Source: Cyclobacteriaceae bacterium (lineage in GTDB: Bacteria; Bacteroidota; Bacteroidia; Cytophagales; Cyclobacteriaceae). Taken from it: a DNA stretch of 64,000 nt. Shown here in pieces: positions 9,763-17,695 of the stretch. The stretch's first letter is position 1; the number at the start of each line of letters is the position of its first letter. Under the pieces are notes generated by a model. That model was not told the origin of the DNA. It was given only the letters and a program-made list of their open reading frames with translations, and made no database searches. The stretch is taken from positions 37,140 through 101,139 of the forward strand of contig PXCO01000184.1 of the NCBI GenBank assembly GCA_003565295.1, in the 5' to 3' direction. A program made the position numbers and the translations under genes.

Positions 9763-10533
9763 ATGTTTTTATCTATTGATGCCGGAAACTCCAACATTGT
9801 ATTCAGCTTTAGAGATGAAGATGAAAAATCATGGCTACATGAAATTCGCATCAATACCCACGACAGGCTTAGCCTCGCCACTTTAGACCAACGTTTGGGC
9901 CTATTGTTTTTAGAAAAGGATTTAAGTCCTGCCAGGGTATCCGGTATTGGCCTGAGTTCGGTGGTCCCTCAGCATAATCCCACATTACAGGAGTTTTGTA
10001 GAAAGTTTTTTGGCAAAGAATCCTACCTGCTCAAGGGCGATAGTTACAGTGTTCTTCCTATCCAAACCCATAAGCCTGATGAAATAGGTTCCGACCTTGT
10101 GGCCAACGCCATGGCCGCCTTTACCCTTTTTCAGCAAAATTGCATCATTGTTGACTTCGGCACGGCCTTGACCTTTACGGTGGTAGACCAAAAGGGGGAA
10201 ATCATTGGGGTTAACATTGTACCGGGCATAAAGACTGCCCTAAAATCCCTGGCCAGGAACACGGCCAAATTACCCGAGGTAAAGCTGGAAATGCCTTCAT
10301 CCGTACTTGGACAGGGAACTGTACACTCCATTCAGGCTGGTATATTGTACGGTTATACCGGACTGGTAAACGGCATGTTGGACGCAATCGTCCAGGAATG
10401 CGGAACAGATTTCCGCATAGTAGCTACCGGGGGTCTTTCCACCATTTTGACCACCCTTCAACATCGGTTTGACAAGGTGGATCCCAATTTAACGGTGGAA
10501 GGCATCCGCCTGATCACGATGGCTAATCAGTAA
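9763..10533 (+). CDS. coaX: Type III pantothenate kinase
   Basis: This enzyme phosphorylates pantothenate, the first step of coenzyme A synthesis, with the broad-specificity, feedback-insensitive type III enzyme. The N-terminal phosphate-binding motif DAGNSN (residues 6-11), the DFGTALTFTVVD strand (phosphate 2 region), GIKTALKSLARNTAKLPEV and the late ATGGLS motif are all diagnostic of the ASKHA-fold CoaX family. At 256 residues it is full length. The track begins at TTG 9700, but MFLSIDAGNS at 9763 is the family start. It stands alone with a -7 box just upstream. Confidence 0.95.
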   Translation: MFLSIDAGNSNIVFSFRDEDEKSWLHEIRINTHDRLSLATLDQRLGLLFLEKDLSPARVSGIGLSSVVPQHNPTLQEFCRKFFGKESYLLKGDSYSVLPIQTHKPDEIGSDLVANAMAAFTLFQQNCIIVDFGTALTFTVVDQKGEIIGVNIVPGIKTALKSLARNTAKLPEVKLEMPSSVLGQGTVHSIQAGILYGYTGLVNGMLDAIVQECGTDFRIVATGGLSTILTTLQHRFDKVDPNLTVEGIRLITMANQ

Positions 10534-10629
10534 ACAATAGTTTATTTTTTGGTATTCCTTTGGTTTGGTATTTATTGGCAAAGCCGTTATTTTGTGTGAA
10601 ATAAAATTTTAATTTAAATCATTATTACA

Positions 10630-10719
10630 ATGAACGCACAACCCCAGCCATTTGAGAATAAATATGGCCCCAACCCAAAGGATAGCCTGGTGAGAAATTT
10701 TACCGGAGGAGATGCATAA
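10630..10719 (+). CDS. Possible 29-residue small protein
   Basis: An ATG-started 29-codon frame (MNAQPQPFENKYGPNPKDSL...) ends in TAA within the coaX-thuA gap. It is too short for the ORF track. It is rich in Pro, Asn and Gln, has no transmembrane segment or Cys, and ends ...RNFTGGDA. An A-rich upstream stretch (ATTATTACA-ATG), normal for translation starts in this phylum, precedes it. I do not recognise a family; chance is possible. Conservation of this frame in related genomes would decide. Confidence 0.4.
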   Translation: MNAQPQPFENKYGPNPKDSLVRNFTGGDA

Positions 10720-10820
10720 TATTGGAAATTAGACTTGCGGAGTTTGGGATCTTATTCCCATTTGGCCAAAATGGATTAATGAATATATTTTTCTCAATTA
10801 CGCCTTAAACTAAAACAAAA

Positions 10821-10844
10821 CCCCGGTCACCTGAGCAGCCGGGG
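10821..10844 (-). terminator. Terminator of the ThuA gene
   Basis: CCCCGG and CCGGGG form a 6-bp GC stem around a 12-base loop. Read on the minus strand it is followed by TTTTGTTTT, and it lies 22 bases beyond the stop of the ThuA-like gene. Confidence 0.75.
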
Positions 10845-10866
10845 TATGTTATAATATTTTTTTAGG

Positions 10867-11646
10867 TCAAAAGGGCCGGTTCAGTGCCGCATACCAAATG
10901 CCTCCCAATACATGCAATAGGAAACCTTCATCTTCAAAGGCCTCATCCGTATGCCCCAGACCGGTATAAAAGACCCTACCCCCGTCATACTCATGGTACC
11001 AGGAGATTGGATGCGTGCCCATGCCCATGCTTTTGCCATCTCTTTCCCCTACTTCATAAGAAGTCTCATCTAGTTCCACCAACACCTTCACGTCCTCATT
11101 GAAATTCTTAAAAGCATACCACTCATCGGTCATCAACCAGTATTCCGGCAGGTGGTAAGTGGAGGGATGATTTTTATCCACTACTTTGAGCCGTGCAGTC
11201 TGCTGATGGGGATGATAGGCAAATTGGCCTCCTATCAGTCCAGTATACCAAGGCCACTCATATTCCGTATCCGTGGCGCTGTGTATGCCCACCACACCTT
11301 TTCCACTGCGAACAAAATCTTCAAATGCTTCTTTCTGCTCAGCATTAAAAATGGTACCCGTGGTGCTCACCAGGATGATTACATCATAGTTTTTCAATTT
11401 TTCCTTGGTAAACTCTCTATCATCTTCTGTGGTATAGACACTGAAGCGGTGTTTTTCCGCCAATTTCTTCATGGCCACTACCCCATCGGGAATGGATTGG
11501 TGCCTGAATCCCTTGGTCTTACTGAACACCAATGCCTTAAACTGAGGTTTTTGCTGTGAAATGGCCTCGGGGAGGCAAAGAAACACCATAAGGACAAATG
11601 CCAACAGGTATTTTGAGTTTGATCGTTGTGTGCTACTTTTATTCAT
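10867..11646 (-). CDS. ThuA-domain exported protein (trehalose-utilisation-like, glutamine-amidotransferase fold)
   Basis: A 259-residue secreted protein with a signal peptide (LLAFVLMVFLCLPEAISQ) and one ThuA domain. Visible family segments are ALVFSKTKGFRHQSIPDGV, DVIILVSTTG, GKGVVGIHSATDTEYEWPWY and the C-terminal HPISWYHEYDGGRVFYTGLGHTDEAF. ThuA domains have the class I glutamine-amidotransferase fold. In Bacteroidota they occur as exported proteins linked to sugar metabolism, but a precise reaction is not established. It is a single gene whose 5' UTR is copy B of the dispersed repeat. In that copy a 10-codon upstream frame stops in an ATGA overlap with this start codon. Confidence 0.88.
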   Translation of the reverse strand: MNKSSTQRSNSKYLLAFVLMVFLCLPEAISQQKPQFKALVFSKTKGFRHQSIPDGVVAMKKLAEKHRFSVYTTEDDREFTKEKLKNYDVIILVSTTGTIFNAEQKEAFEDFVRSGKGVVGIHSATDTEYEWPWYTGLIGGQFAYHPHQQTARLKVVDKNHPSTYHLPEYWLMTDEWYAFKNFNEDVKVLVELDETSYEVGERDGKSMGMGTHPISWYHEYDGGRVFYTGLGHTDEAFEDEGFLLHVLGGIWYAALNRPF

Positions 11647-11884
11647 GTGTTTATAATTTGATTTTCAATGGTCATTACCTGTCCCGAACTTGTTTCGGGA
11701 ACTTGTCCCGATCTTCGGGATGGCCCCTGCCTGCCCCGAACTCGATTCGGGGAACTTGATTCGGGGAACTTGCTTCGGGGGAATCTCGCATCTCCCCGAT
11801 AGCCCCGATAGCTATCGGGGGGGCATCCCTCTGTGTGTCGCTTGCGTCATGCCCTGACTGCCGTCAGGACAGGCTCGATTTCAT
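11647..11884 (-). repeat. Dispersed structured repeat, copy B (longest, with tandem internal units)
   Basis: A 238-bp copy, reading on the minus strand from ATGAAATCGAGCCTG to ATTATAAACAC directly before the ThuA ATG. It holds CCTGACGGCAGTCAGG, a TGACGCAAGCGACA hairpin, the palindrome CCCCGATAGCTATCGGGG and about five degenerate tandem units of the type CGGGGAACTTGnTT. The upstream frame is MTIENQIINT*, with its TGA overlapping the gene's ATG. Confidence 0.88.
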
Positions 11885-11916
11885 ATGTTTATTCTTTGTA
11901 TGGTAATCCTAAACAA

Positions 11917-12696
11917 TTATTCCACTATGGAAAACTTTTCGGCAGCCTGTTTCCTACTATAGGCATCAAAGTGCCACCATTCTGAGCCAATACCGCTAAA
12001 ACCGCCAGCTTTCATGGCTTGCCTAAGAATCTTTCTTCGGGCTACATGCTCTTGCGTTAATTTTCCCTCCCGGAGCATTTGCTCTTCCCTGTCGGGATAG
12101 GCGGGATAGCCAAAATAATCGTAGGGGGTACCTAAATCAAGCGCCTCACCCGTTTCCGCATTGGCCAAGGTAAGGTCTACTGCCACCCCATAATTATGAA
12201 GGCTTCCTCTTTTAGGGTCAGCCACATAGAGGGGTTTGATGCTGTCAGGTTTGTCCAGGTTGTCCCAAAGAATTTGTTGCACGCTTCTGGGTCTTACCCC
12301 GTCATAAATCAAGAAAGTTAAGTCGGGATGGCGCACTTTGAGCCAGTCATGGGAAATTTTAAGCTTCTCTGCAACTACAGGTTGAAGGTAGGCATTTTTC
12401 AAATCCCCATATACATCCTCCCCAAAAAAATTGTCTGTACTGCTGTACTTTAAATCCACAAATACCCCAGGAATTACTTCTTTAATGTTTACCAAACCTG
12501 CCGCAATTAAGCCTTTCTCCAGTTCTCCGAGGGTGTCACCCGATACCGAAAAGTCCAAATGCTCAGCATCGGATTCCCTTATAGTATATCCCTCCCCCAC
12601 ATCCACGGGCTTGGGAGAATCATAAGCCTCTGTTCTCTCCCCTTGACAGCCCAACAACAAAAAACCAAAACCCAGAGAAAGAAGGACAACTTTCAT
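11917..12696 (-). CDS. D-alanyl-D-alanine dipeptidase, VanX/DdpX-type lipoprotein (peptidase M15D)
   Basis: A zinc dipeptidase that cleaves D-Ala-D-Ala, probably acting in murein turnover in the periplasm. Residues 1-17 are a lipoprotein signal (LLSLGFGFLLLGC). The zinc-site motifs are present: SLHNYGVAVDL at around residue 167 (His and Asp ligands) and the catalytic Glu plus third ligand in GSEWWHFDAY. YDGVRPRSVQ is also typical of VanX. The length of 259 is slightly long because of the lipoprotein leader. The ATG follows the TAA of the upstream SDR gene with no gap (TAAATG), so the two are translationally linked. Vancomycin-resistance partners (vanH, vanA) are absent, so a cell-wall recycling role is more likely than resistance. 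Confidence 0.9.
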   Translation of the reverse strand: MKVVLLSLGFGFLLLGCQGERTEAYDSPKPVDVGEGYTIRESDAEHLDFSVSGDTLGELEKGLIAAGLVNIKEVIPGVFVDLKYSSTDNFFGEDVYGDLKNAYLQPVVAEKLKISHDWLKVRHPDLTFLIYDGVRPRSVQQILWDNLDKPDSIKPLYVADPKRGSLHNYGVAVDLTLANAETGEALDLGTPYDYFGYPAYPDREEQMLREGKLTQEHVARRKILRQAMKAGGFSGIGSEWWHFDAYSRKQAAEKFSIVE

Positions 12697-13455
12697 TTAT
12701 GTGTTTTTAGTGAAAATGGTGGTGCTAGCCTGGGCTAAGGGGTAAACCAAAATATCCGCCAATACGACCCGTTTTGGACGGGTAACCGCAAAGGTAATGA
12801 TATCGGCAATATCCTCGGCTTTAAGCGCATCAAAACCCTGATAAACCTTGTCTGATTTTTCCTTATCCCCTTTAAACCGAACCAGGCTAAATTCAGTCTC
12901 CACAAGGCCGGGATGGATGCCCACCACTCTAATACCATAAGGGTTGAGGTCTTTCCGCATGCCCTCGGTGATGGCATCCACGGCTGCTTTTGACCCGCAA
13001 TACACGTTGCCCTTGGGATAAATGTCTTTACCTGCGGAAGAGCCTACATTGATCACCTGTCCACTCTTCCTGGCCACCATGCCCGGAAGGATTTTCTTCG
13101 ATACATATAGGAGTCCTTTCACATTGATGTCCATCATGGCGTCCCAATCATCCTCGCTTCCTTCATGAATAGGGGCCAGACCATGAGCATTTCCTGCATT
13201 GTTGATCAGGACTTCTATTTCCTGCCATTCCTCGGGAAGGGAATCAACGGCGGAATATACCTCGTCCTTATTTCGCACATCAAATACCAGGTATTGATAG
13301 GGTGTTCCCGAGGGCAATTCCTTCTCGAGTTGGACAAGCCTTTCCTTCCTCCTTCCGCAGGCGACTATGGCAAATCCTTCCTTGGCCAGTGATAGTGCGC
13401 AGGCCTTACCTATACCTGAGGTGGCTCCTGTGATGAATGCGATTTTTTTTTCCAT
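12697..13455 (-). CDS. SDR-family NAD(P)-dependent oxidoreductase (YdfG-like)
   Basis: A classical short-chain dehydrogenase of 252 residues. The cofactor motif TGATSGIGKA is at residues 9-18, NNAG at 85-88, the catalytic Ser near 139-140, and Tyr152/Lys156 in YCGSKAA. It is closest in pattern to the YdfG/serine-3-dehydrogenase (3-hydroxy acid dehydrogenase) branch (FITGATSGIGKACA…DILVYP). The substrate is probably a small 3-hydroxy acid such as serine, allo-threonine or malonic semialdehyde; this is inferred from the branch only. It is the first gene of a two-gene unit with the dipeptidase. Confidence 0.88.
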   Translation of the reverse strand: MEKKIAFITGATSGIGKACALSLAKEGFAIVACGRRKERLVQLEKELPSGTPYQYLVFDVRNKDEVYSAVDSLPEEWQEIEVLINNAGNAHGLAPIHEGSEDDWDAMMDINVKGLLYVSKKILPGMVARKSGQVINVGSSAGKDIYPKGNVYCGSKAAVDAITEGMRKDLNPYGIRVVGIHPGLVETEFSLVRFKGDKEKSDKVYQGFDALKAEDIADIITFAVTRPKRVVLADILVYPLAQASTTIFTKNT

Positions 13456-13481
13456 AGCTGAATTTAAAAAGTTCGTAAGGC

Positions 13482-13527
13482 AAAAAAAAGCAAAGATTGA
13501 TTTTCTTCGGGTAAATTACGCTTTGCT
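13482..13527 (-). terminator. Probable terminator after porT
   Basis: On the minus strand AGCAAAG…CTTTGCT forms a 7-bp stem with a long loop, followed by eight T, at the very end of the porT reading frame. The loop of about 25 bases makes it weaker than a canonical terminator. Confidence 0.5.
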
Positions 13528-14305
13528 ACTGAAAGTTGAGATAAATGGTAATGGATTTCCTCCGGATATCGGTAATCGCACCATCAAACCTGGGATCTGC
13601 GAAACCCTCCCTATAGAGGTTTGTTAACCCATGAGAAAAGCGGATTTCCGGGGAAAACTTGAAATACTTAAAATAAAAATCAAAGCCCATGCCCATCTCC
13701 AATGCCAGGTCCCTTCCCTTGAGCACCACGTCATCCTCATCTGCCTCTTCCTGGTTTTTAGTCCTTATCTGACCATTTAGGCCTCCGATAAAAAACATGC
13801 GGGTGTTGTTAAAGCGCTGTGACTTGTACTTGAACAACACCGGGAACTCCACCAAAGTCTCCTCGGTAAAAAGTGGCACAGTACTGATCCCCAGCCCACC
13901 GGGGGCATTGGCATCATCCGCAAAGAGCTGAATTTCGGTTCTATGTTCGTAAAAGCCCACTTTTGGTGTAAAAAGTACATTGAGTTGATCGTGTATCCTT
14001 CCCGTCACCAAGAAACCCAGGGCAAAGCCGGGTGAAAATACAGGCATTACTGCTCTGACATTTCCGATATTGGGCGCATCAGGGTTCAAAAATTCATCCG
14101 AATACTTGACCCGTAAGCTGCTGTTGTGGGCGGCAAGGAAAAAACCATAGGATATCCATTGGTCGTCACTACCAGATTGGTGGAAAATCAGCCCCCTGTC
14201 CTGGGCAAAGGTATGAACATGAAATAAACAGTATAACAACAGGGTAAGGAAAATTACTTTTCCCCAAGGTAAATGGAGCTGATGCCGAAAGTAAGTGGTT
14301 TGCAT
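13526..14305 (-). CDS. porT: PorT-family outer-membrane beta-barrel protein, type IX secretion
   Basis: An outer-membrane barrel of about 240 mature residues needed for type IX secretion and gliding in Bacteroidota. A signal peptide is visible (VIFLTLLLYCLFHVHTFAQ). The barrel has the family pattern: GLIFHQSGSDDQWISYGFFLAAHNSSL, FSPGFALGFLVTGRI, TEETLVEFPVLFKYKSQR and the C-terminal FKYFKFSPEIRFSHGLTNL. The neighbour ubiE directly upstream is the usual porT context in this phylum. The frame overlaps the end of ubiE by about 50 bases; the true start is probably this ATG (MQTTYF), giving a somewhat long n-region. PorT is part of the T9SS assembly and not the secreted product; a PorE-like protein at 60.6 kb belongs to the same machinery. 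Confidence 0.85.
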   Translation of the reverse strand: MQTTYFRHQLHLPWGKVIFLTLLLYCLFHVHTFAQDRGLIFHQSGSDDQWISYGFFLAAHNSSLRVKYSDEFLNPDAPNIGNVRAVMPVFSPGFALGFLVTGRIHDQLNVLFTPKVGFYEHRTEIQLFADDANAPGGLGISTVPLFTEETLVEFPVLFKYKSQRFNNTRMFFIGGLNGQIRTKNQEEADEDDVVLKGRDLALEMGMGFDFYFKYFKFSPEIRFSHGLTNLYREGFADPRFDGAITDIRRKSITIYLNFQ

Positions 14306-14976
14306 GATGTGTTTTTAAAACCTACTTTTTCTAATATGTCCAGGAAGTCCTTTCCGTCTGGAAAGGCCTGTACAGATTCAGGCAGGTAGGTATAGGCCGA
14401 GTTATCCTTGGATACAAGTTTCCCTATTTTTGGTAAAATATACTTAAAATAAAGATGGTAAGCTTGCTTCAAGGGAAATTTTTTGGGTTTGGAAAATTCA
14501 ACGATCACGGTTTTGCCCCCGGGCTTTAATACCCGGTACATGTCCGATAGCCCTTTTTCCAGGTCCTCAAAATTTCTCACACCAAAAGAAACGATGACTG
14601 CATCAAATTTATTTTCCGGGAACAAAAGCTTTTCAGAATCCCCTAACTGCAATTCTATCCGGTCCTCCAGCTTCTTCTTTTTGAGCTTTTTCCTTCCCTG
14701 CTCCAACATTCCCTCAGAAATATCTACCCCAATCACCTTTTCAGGGGCTAGAGCCAGGGCTTCAATGGCGAAATCCCCGGTACCGGTAGCTATATCCAAA
14801 ATCAGTTTCGGCTCATCCTTTTTTAAAAGCTTAACGGCTTTTTTTCTCCAGGTGATATCAATTCCCAAACTAAGGACATGGTTGAGCAGGTCATATTTTT
14901 TACTGATGTTGTTAAACATACTGGCCACCTGCTCTTTTTTGCCTTCGTTTTTATCCTTGTAGGGTACTACTGCCAT
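14254..14976 (-). CDS. ubiE: Demethylmenaquinone / ubiquinone C-methyltransferase
   Basis: A SAM-dependent methyltransferase performing the last step of menaquinone synthesis (MenG activity). Bacteroidota respire with menaquinone, so the menaquinone reaction is the relevant one. The UbiE signatures are YDLLNHVLSLGIDITWRK, motif I LDIATGTGDFA (about 60-70), GVDISEGMLEQGRKK and SFGVRNFEDLEKGLSDMYRVLKPGG. At 240 residues it is full length. It forms an operon with porT, overlapping at its 3' end. A TAGTTTTG -7 box lies 19 bases upstream on the minus strand (14995-15002). Confidence 0.95.
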   Translation of the reverse strand: MAVVPYKDKNEGKKEQVASMFNNISKKYDLLNHVLSLGIDITWRKKAVKLLKKDEPKLILDIATGTGDFAIEALALAPEKVIGVDISEGMLEQGRKKLKKKKLEDRIELQLGDSEKLLFPENKFDAVIVSFGVRNFEDLEKGLSDMYRVLKPGGKTVIVEFSKPKKFPLKQAYHLYFKYILPKIGKLVSKDNSAYTYLPESVQAFPDGKDFLDILEKVGFKNTSCKPLTFGISSIYLGEK

Positions 14977-14994
14977 GAAATTATATTTTGTTCA

Positions 14995-15002
14995 CAAAAC
15001 TA
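14995..15002 (-). promoter_or_regulatory. Putative -7 box (TAGTTTTG) for ubiE-porT
   Basis: It is an exact TAnnTTTG match on the minus strand, 18 bases upstream of the ubiE ATG. A TTTG lies 15 bases further upstream, which is shorter than the usual 19-21, so this is moderate evidence only. Confidence 0.4.
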
Positions 15003-15070
15003 AGAAGTAAACATGAGCAAAGGAAAAATGTTAATGATTAATTAGAAAGCCGAATTTGCCCGATAAACCT

Positions 15071-15078
15071 TAACTTTG
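15071..15078 (+). promoter_or_regulatory. Putative -7 box (TAACTTTG) for engB
   Basis: An exact TAnnTTTG match ends 16 bases before the engB ATG. No convincing -33 TTG at the expected spacing is present. Confidence 0.4.
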
Positions 15079-15094
15079 TGAAAAATGCAGAGAA

Positions 15095-15709
15095 ATGATC
15101 AAGAAGGCCAAGTTTTTAATCAGTAATACGGACTATACCAAATGTCCCCCTCCCACAAAGCCTGAATTTGCGTTTATCGGTAGGTCTAATGTAGGGAAAA
15201 GCAGCCTTATCAACATGCTGGCCAATCATAAAGGGTTGGCCAAAACCTCCGGAACCCCCGGGAAAACACAATTGATCAATCATTTTGAGGTAGACGGCCG
15301 TTGGTACATGGTGGATCTTCCGGGTTATGGATTTGCCAAGGTGAGTAAATCGGCAAGGGGGGAATGGGAGAAAATGATTCGTCAATACCTTACCCTGCGG
15401 GAAAACCTGGAAGCCGTATTTGTGCTGATCGACAGCCGGCTTAATCCCCAGCAGATTGATCTTGAGTTTGTCTACTGGTGCGGTCAAAATGGGATTCCTT
15501 TAGCATTGCTCTTTACAAAGGCCGACAAGCAGGCCAAATCAAAAACTCAACTAAATGTTAAAAAATTTTTAGATAAGATGCTGGAGCTTTTTGAGGAGGC
15601 TCCGGATTATTTCATCACCTCAGCGGAAACTTCTCAGGGAAAAGAGGAAGTGACTGAATACATAGCGCACCATGTGGAGGAATTTTACCAAAATAGCCGG
15701 CAAGGTTGA
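15095..15709 (+). CDS. engB: Ribosome biogenesis GTPase EngB/YsxC
   Basis: A small essential GTPase for 50S subunit assembly. The G motifs are intact: G1 GRSNVGKS (29-36), G2 region TSGTPGKTQLINHF, G3 DLPG (74-77), G4 TKAD (141-144) and G5 TSAE. At 204 residues it is normal. The start at ATG 15095 fits the family N-terminus (KKAKFLISNTDYTKCPPP). The downstream gene's -33 promoter element overlaps this stop codon, so the two genes have separate promoters although they are close. Confidence 0.96.
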   Translation: MIKKAKFLISNTDYTKCPPPTKPEFAFIGRSNVGKSSLINMLANHKGLAKTSGTPGKTQLINHFEVDGRWYMVDLPGYGFAKVSKSARGEWEKMIRQYLTLRENLEAVFVLIDSRLNPQQIDLEFVYWCGQNGIPLALLFTKADKQAKSKTQLNVKKFLDKMLELFEEAPDYFITSAETSQGKEEVTEYIAHHVEEFYQNSRQG

Positions 15710-15735
15710 TGATTGTGGGTTAAGCCCTATATTTG
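15706..15735 (+). promoter_or_regulatory. Bacteroidota-type promoter for the DUF5606 gene
   Basis: TTG (15706-15708), a 19-base spacer and TATATTTG (15728-15735) match the -33/-7 layout of the Bacteroidota primary sigma factor. The -33 overlaps the engB stop. It is about 25 bases upstream of the ATG. Confidence 0.65.
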
Positions 15736-15759
15736 CAACCTAATCTAAACTAGTGAAGC

Positions 15760-16197
15760 ATGGAATTTAAGGAAATAGCAACAGTTTCAGGAAAACCAGG
15801 GTTATATAAAGTGCTCAAACCGAGTAGGACAGGGGTGATATTGGAATCGTTGGACGAAAAGAAGTCCAAATTGGTAGTAGGTGCCTCACAACGAGTTTCA
15901 TTGCTAAGTGAGATTTCCATCTATACCATGGATGAGGAAGGTTCGAAGCCCTTGCAAGAGGTATTAAAAAACATTGAGAAAGAATTCAAGGGAGATACAG
16001 GACTAGCCGGTGCAGATAATGATGAGTACAAGGCCTTTCTTAAGCACGTCCTTCCAGAATATGACGAAAACAGGGTATACGTTTCGGATATCAAAAAATT
16101 AATTAGCTGGTATGGGATCATTCGGAAGCATTTCCCGGAGTTGCTTGAAGAACAAAAGAAGGAGAGTGATTCTGAGGCTAAAGATAAGGAGGAGTGA
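15760..16197 (+). CDS. DUF5606-domain protein
   Basis: A 145-residue cytoplasmic protein of a Bacteroidota-restricted family. The DUF5606 core is MEFKEIATVSGKPGLYKVLKPSRTGVILESLD…VVGASQRVSLLSEISIYT, a small beta domain that resembles an SH3-like or RNA-binding-like barrel (inference). It is followed by a helical part (DENRVYVSDIKKLISWYGII) and a charged Lys/Glu tail. The function is unknown. It has its own promoter and is probably a housekeeping gene, given its neighbours engB and ubiE. Confidence 0.85.
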   Translation: MEFKEIATVSGKPGLYKVLKPSRTGVILESLDEKKSKLVVGASQRVSLLSEISIYTMDEEGSKPLQEVLKNIEKEFKGDTGLAGADNDEYKAFLKHVLPEYDENRVYVSDIKKLISWYGIIRKHFPELLEEQKKESDSEAKDKEE

Positions 16198-16305
16198 AAT
16201 TAGAAATTAGACAAGGCTGAAGTTGTAGGTTTTAGTTGCTATCCATTAGCTTCTAGCGGATCACCCGGTCACTGATCAAACCATTAAGAAATTAGATTCT
16301 ACGTT

Positions 16306-16623
16306 TTGGAAGCATTTGCCCATAACAAAGAAATTATACAGCAAACGGGAAAGGTGCTGCAAAAAGCCTTTGACCTTGCCCTTCCTGCCCGATTGGATGA
16401 TCTGGAGCAATTGATTGCCCTATTGGTTCCCGCAATAAGGCAATGGTTGGACCATGATCTGGAAAAACTGCTTCAGTTTTGCTATAGAATTGATCTAAAC
16501 GAGGAGAAACTCAAAGGGATTCTGCATGAATCGGCCCCCGGGAAAATAGCCGAGGACCTCAGCAGGGCTATTATTTTGAGACAGATACAGAAGTTTGAAT
16601 TGCGGAAAAAGTACAGTAGCTAG
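16306..16623 (+). CDS. Hypothetical helical protein, about 105 residues
   Basis: I do not recognise this family. It is an almost all-helical, soluble protein, with amphipathic leucine-rich segments ([40 protein letters not shown]) and a basic C-terminus ([16 protein letters not shown]). No signal peptide or Cys pair is seen. The only start near the upstream stop is TTG at 16306. The first in-frame ATG is absent, so a TTG start or a slightly different one must be used. The stop TAG overlaps the stop of the convergent fbp gene. Codon usage is like its neighbours, so it is probably real. Confidence 0.65.
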   Translation: MEAFAHNKEIIQQTGKVLQKAFDLALPARLDDLEQLIALLVPAIRQWLDHDLEKLLQFCYRIDLNEEKLKGILHESAPGKIAEDLSRAIILRQIQKFELRKKYSS

Positions 16624-17639
16624 AGGTTCAAATAGAAGCTCCCTAAATCTTTTACCATGGACTCACTTCCTATGAATAGAGGTGTCCTTTGGTGAAGTTC
16701 TTTGGGTGTGATGTCCAAGATCCTAGCTTTTCCATCTGTGGCCATTCCTCCGGACTGCTCGGCTATAAAGGCCAGGGCATTTGCTTCATATAGCAGTCGG
16801 ATTTTTCCATTCGGATTTTTTTTGGTAGAAGGATAGAGATAAATACCTCCTTTGAGTAAATTTCTATGAAAATCAGCCACCAGGCTTCCAATGTACCTGG
16901 CTGTATATCCCATTTCCTTGCATTGCTGAATATAAGACTTAATGGTTTCGCCCATTTCACGGAATAGTCCTTCATTGATGGTATAGATATTTCCTACTGA
17001 TGGTGTTTTCATTAGGGGGTGGGAAAGAAAAAACTCCCCCAATGACCATTCATAAGTAAAACCGTTTACCCCCATTCCGGTGGTATAGACCAACATGGTG
17101 GAGGATCCATACAATACATAACCAGCAGCTACCTGCTCGCTTCCTTTTTGTAGTACATCCTCGGCCTGAATGGGGGATCCTATTGGAGTCTTTCTCCTGT
17201 ATATGGAAAATATGGTACCTATGGAAACATTGACATCAATGTTAGAGGACCCATCCAATGGATCAATGGCCACCACATATTTTCCCTTGCTGTTTTGTAG
17301 GTCAATGACTTCATCTTCTTCCTCGGATACCACCGCACATACCTCTCCACCCTTTGTCAGTGCCCTTGTAAATCGTATATCAGCCACCACATCCAGTTTT
17401 TGTTGCTCCTCTCCCTGAACGTTGGTAGCTCCGAAGGCACCGGTAACTTGACCAAGTCCTGCCCTACTGATTTCCCTGGAGACAATTTTAGCGGCCAATG
17501 CGATGTCCCTGAGTAATTGCGAAAGCTCTCCCGTAGCAAAGGGAAAGTGGGATTGATGGCTCTTTATGAACCTGTCCAAGGTAACCCCTACGGCATATCC
17601 CAAGGCCGAATTATCTTGCTTATAAGGCTTTGTCTTCAT
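16620..17639 (-). CDS. fbp: Class I fructose-1,6-bisphosphatase
   Basis: This gluconeogenic enzyme hydrolyses fructose-1,6-bisphosphate to fructose-6-phosphate. The metal- and substrate-binding motifs are visible: [10 protein letters not shown], then [75 protein letters not shown], and G.A.…[19 protein letters not shown]. At 339 residues it is a standard class I enzyme. It is divergent from the aspartate kinase gene with a 56-base gap, so promoters must overlap there, but no clear boxes are seen. Confidence 0.96.
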   Translation of the reverse strand: MKTKPYKQDNSALGYAVGVTLDRFIKSHQSHFPFATGELSQLLRDIALAAKIVSREISRAGLGQVTGAFGATNVQGEEQQKLDVVADIRFTRALTKGGEVCAVVSEEEDEVIDLQNSKGKYVVAIDPLDGSSNIDVNVSIGTIFSIYRRKTPIGSPIQAEDVLQKGSEQVAAGYVLYGSSTMLVYTTGMGVNGFTYEWSLGEFFLSHPLMKTPSVGNIYTINEGLFREMGETIKSYIQQCKEMGYTARYIGSLVADFHRNLLKGGIYLYPSTKKNPNGKIRLLYEANALAFIAEQSGGMATDGKARILDITPKELHQRTPLFIGSESMVKDLGSFYLNL

Positions 17640-17695
17640 AGTTTTGCCATGAATTTACAAAAATTTTCTTCCCATCACCAAATCAAAATCCTTTA

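Noticed and set aside
11695-11830. Possible CRISPR-like short tandem repeats
   Set aside because: The units are degenerate, have no unique spacers and lie inside the dispersed repeat; no cas genes are present.
11917-12696. VanX-type gene as a vancomycin-resistance cluster
   Set aside because: vanH, vanA and vanRS are absent; a general murein-recycling dipeptidase is more likely.
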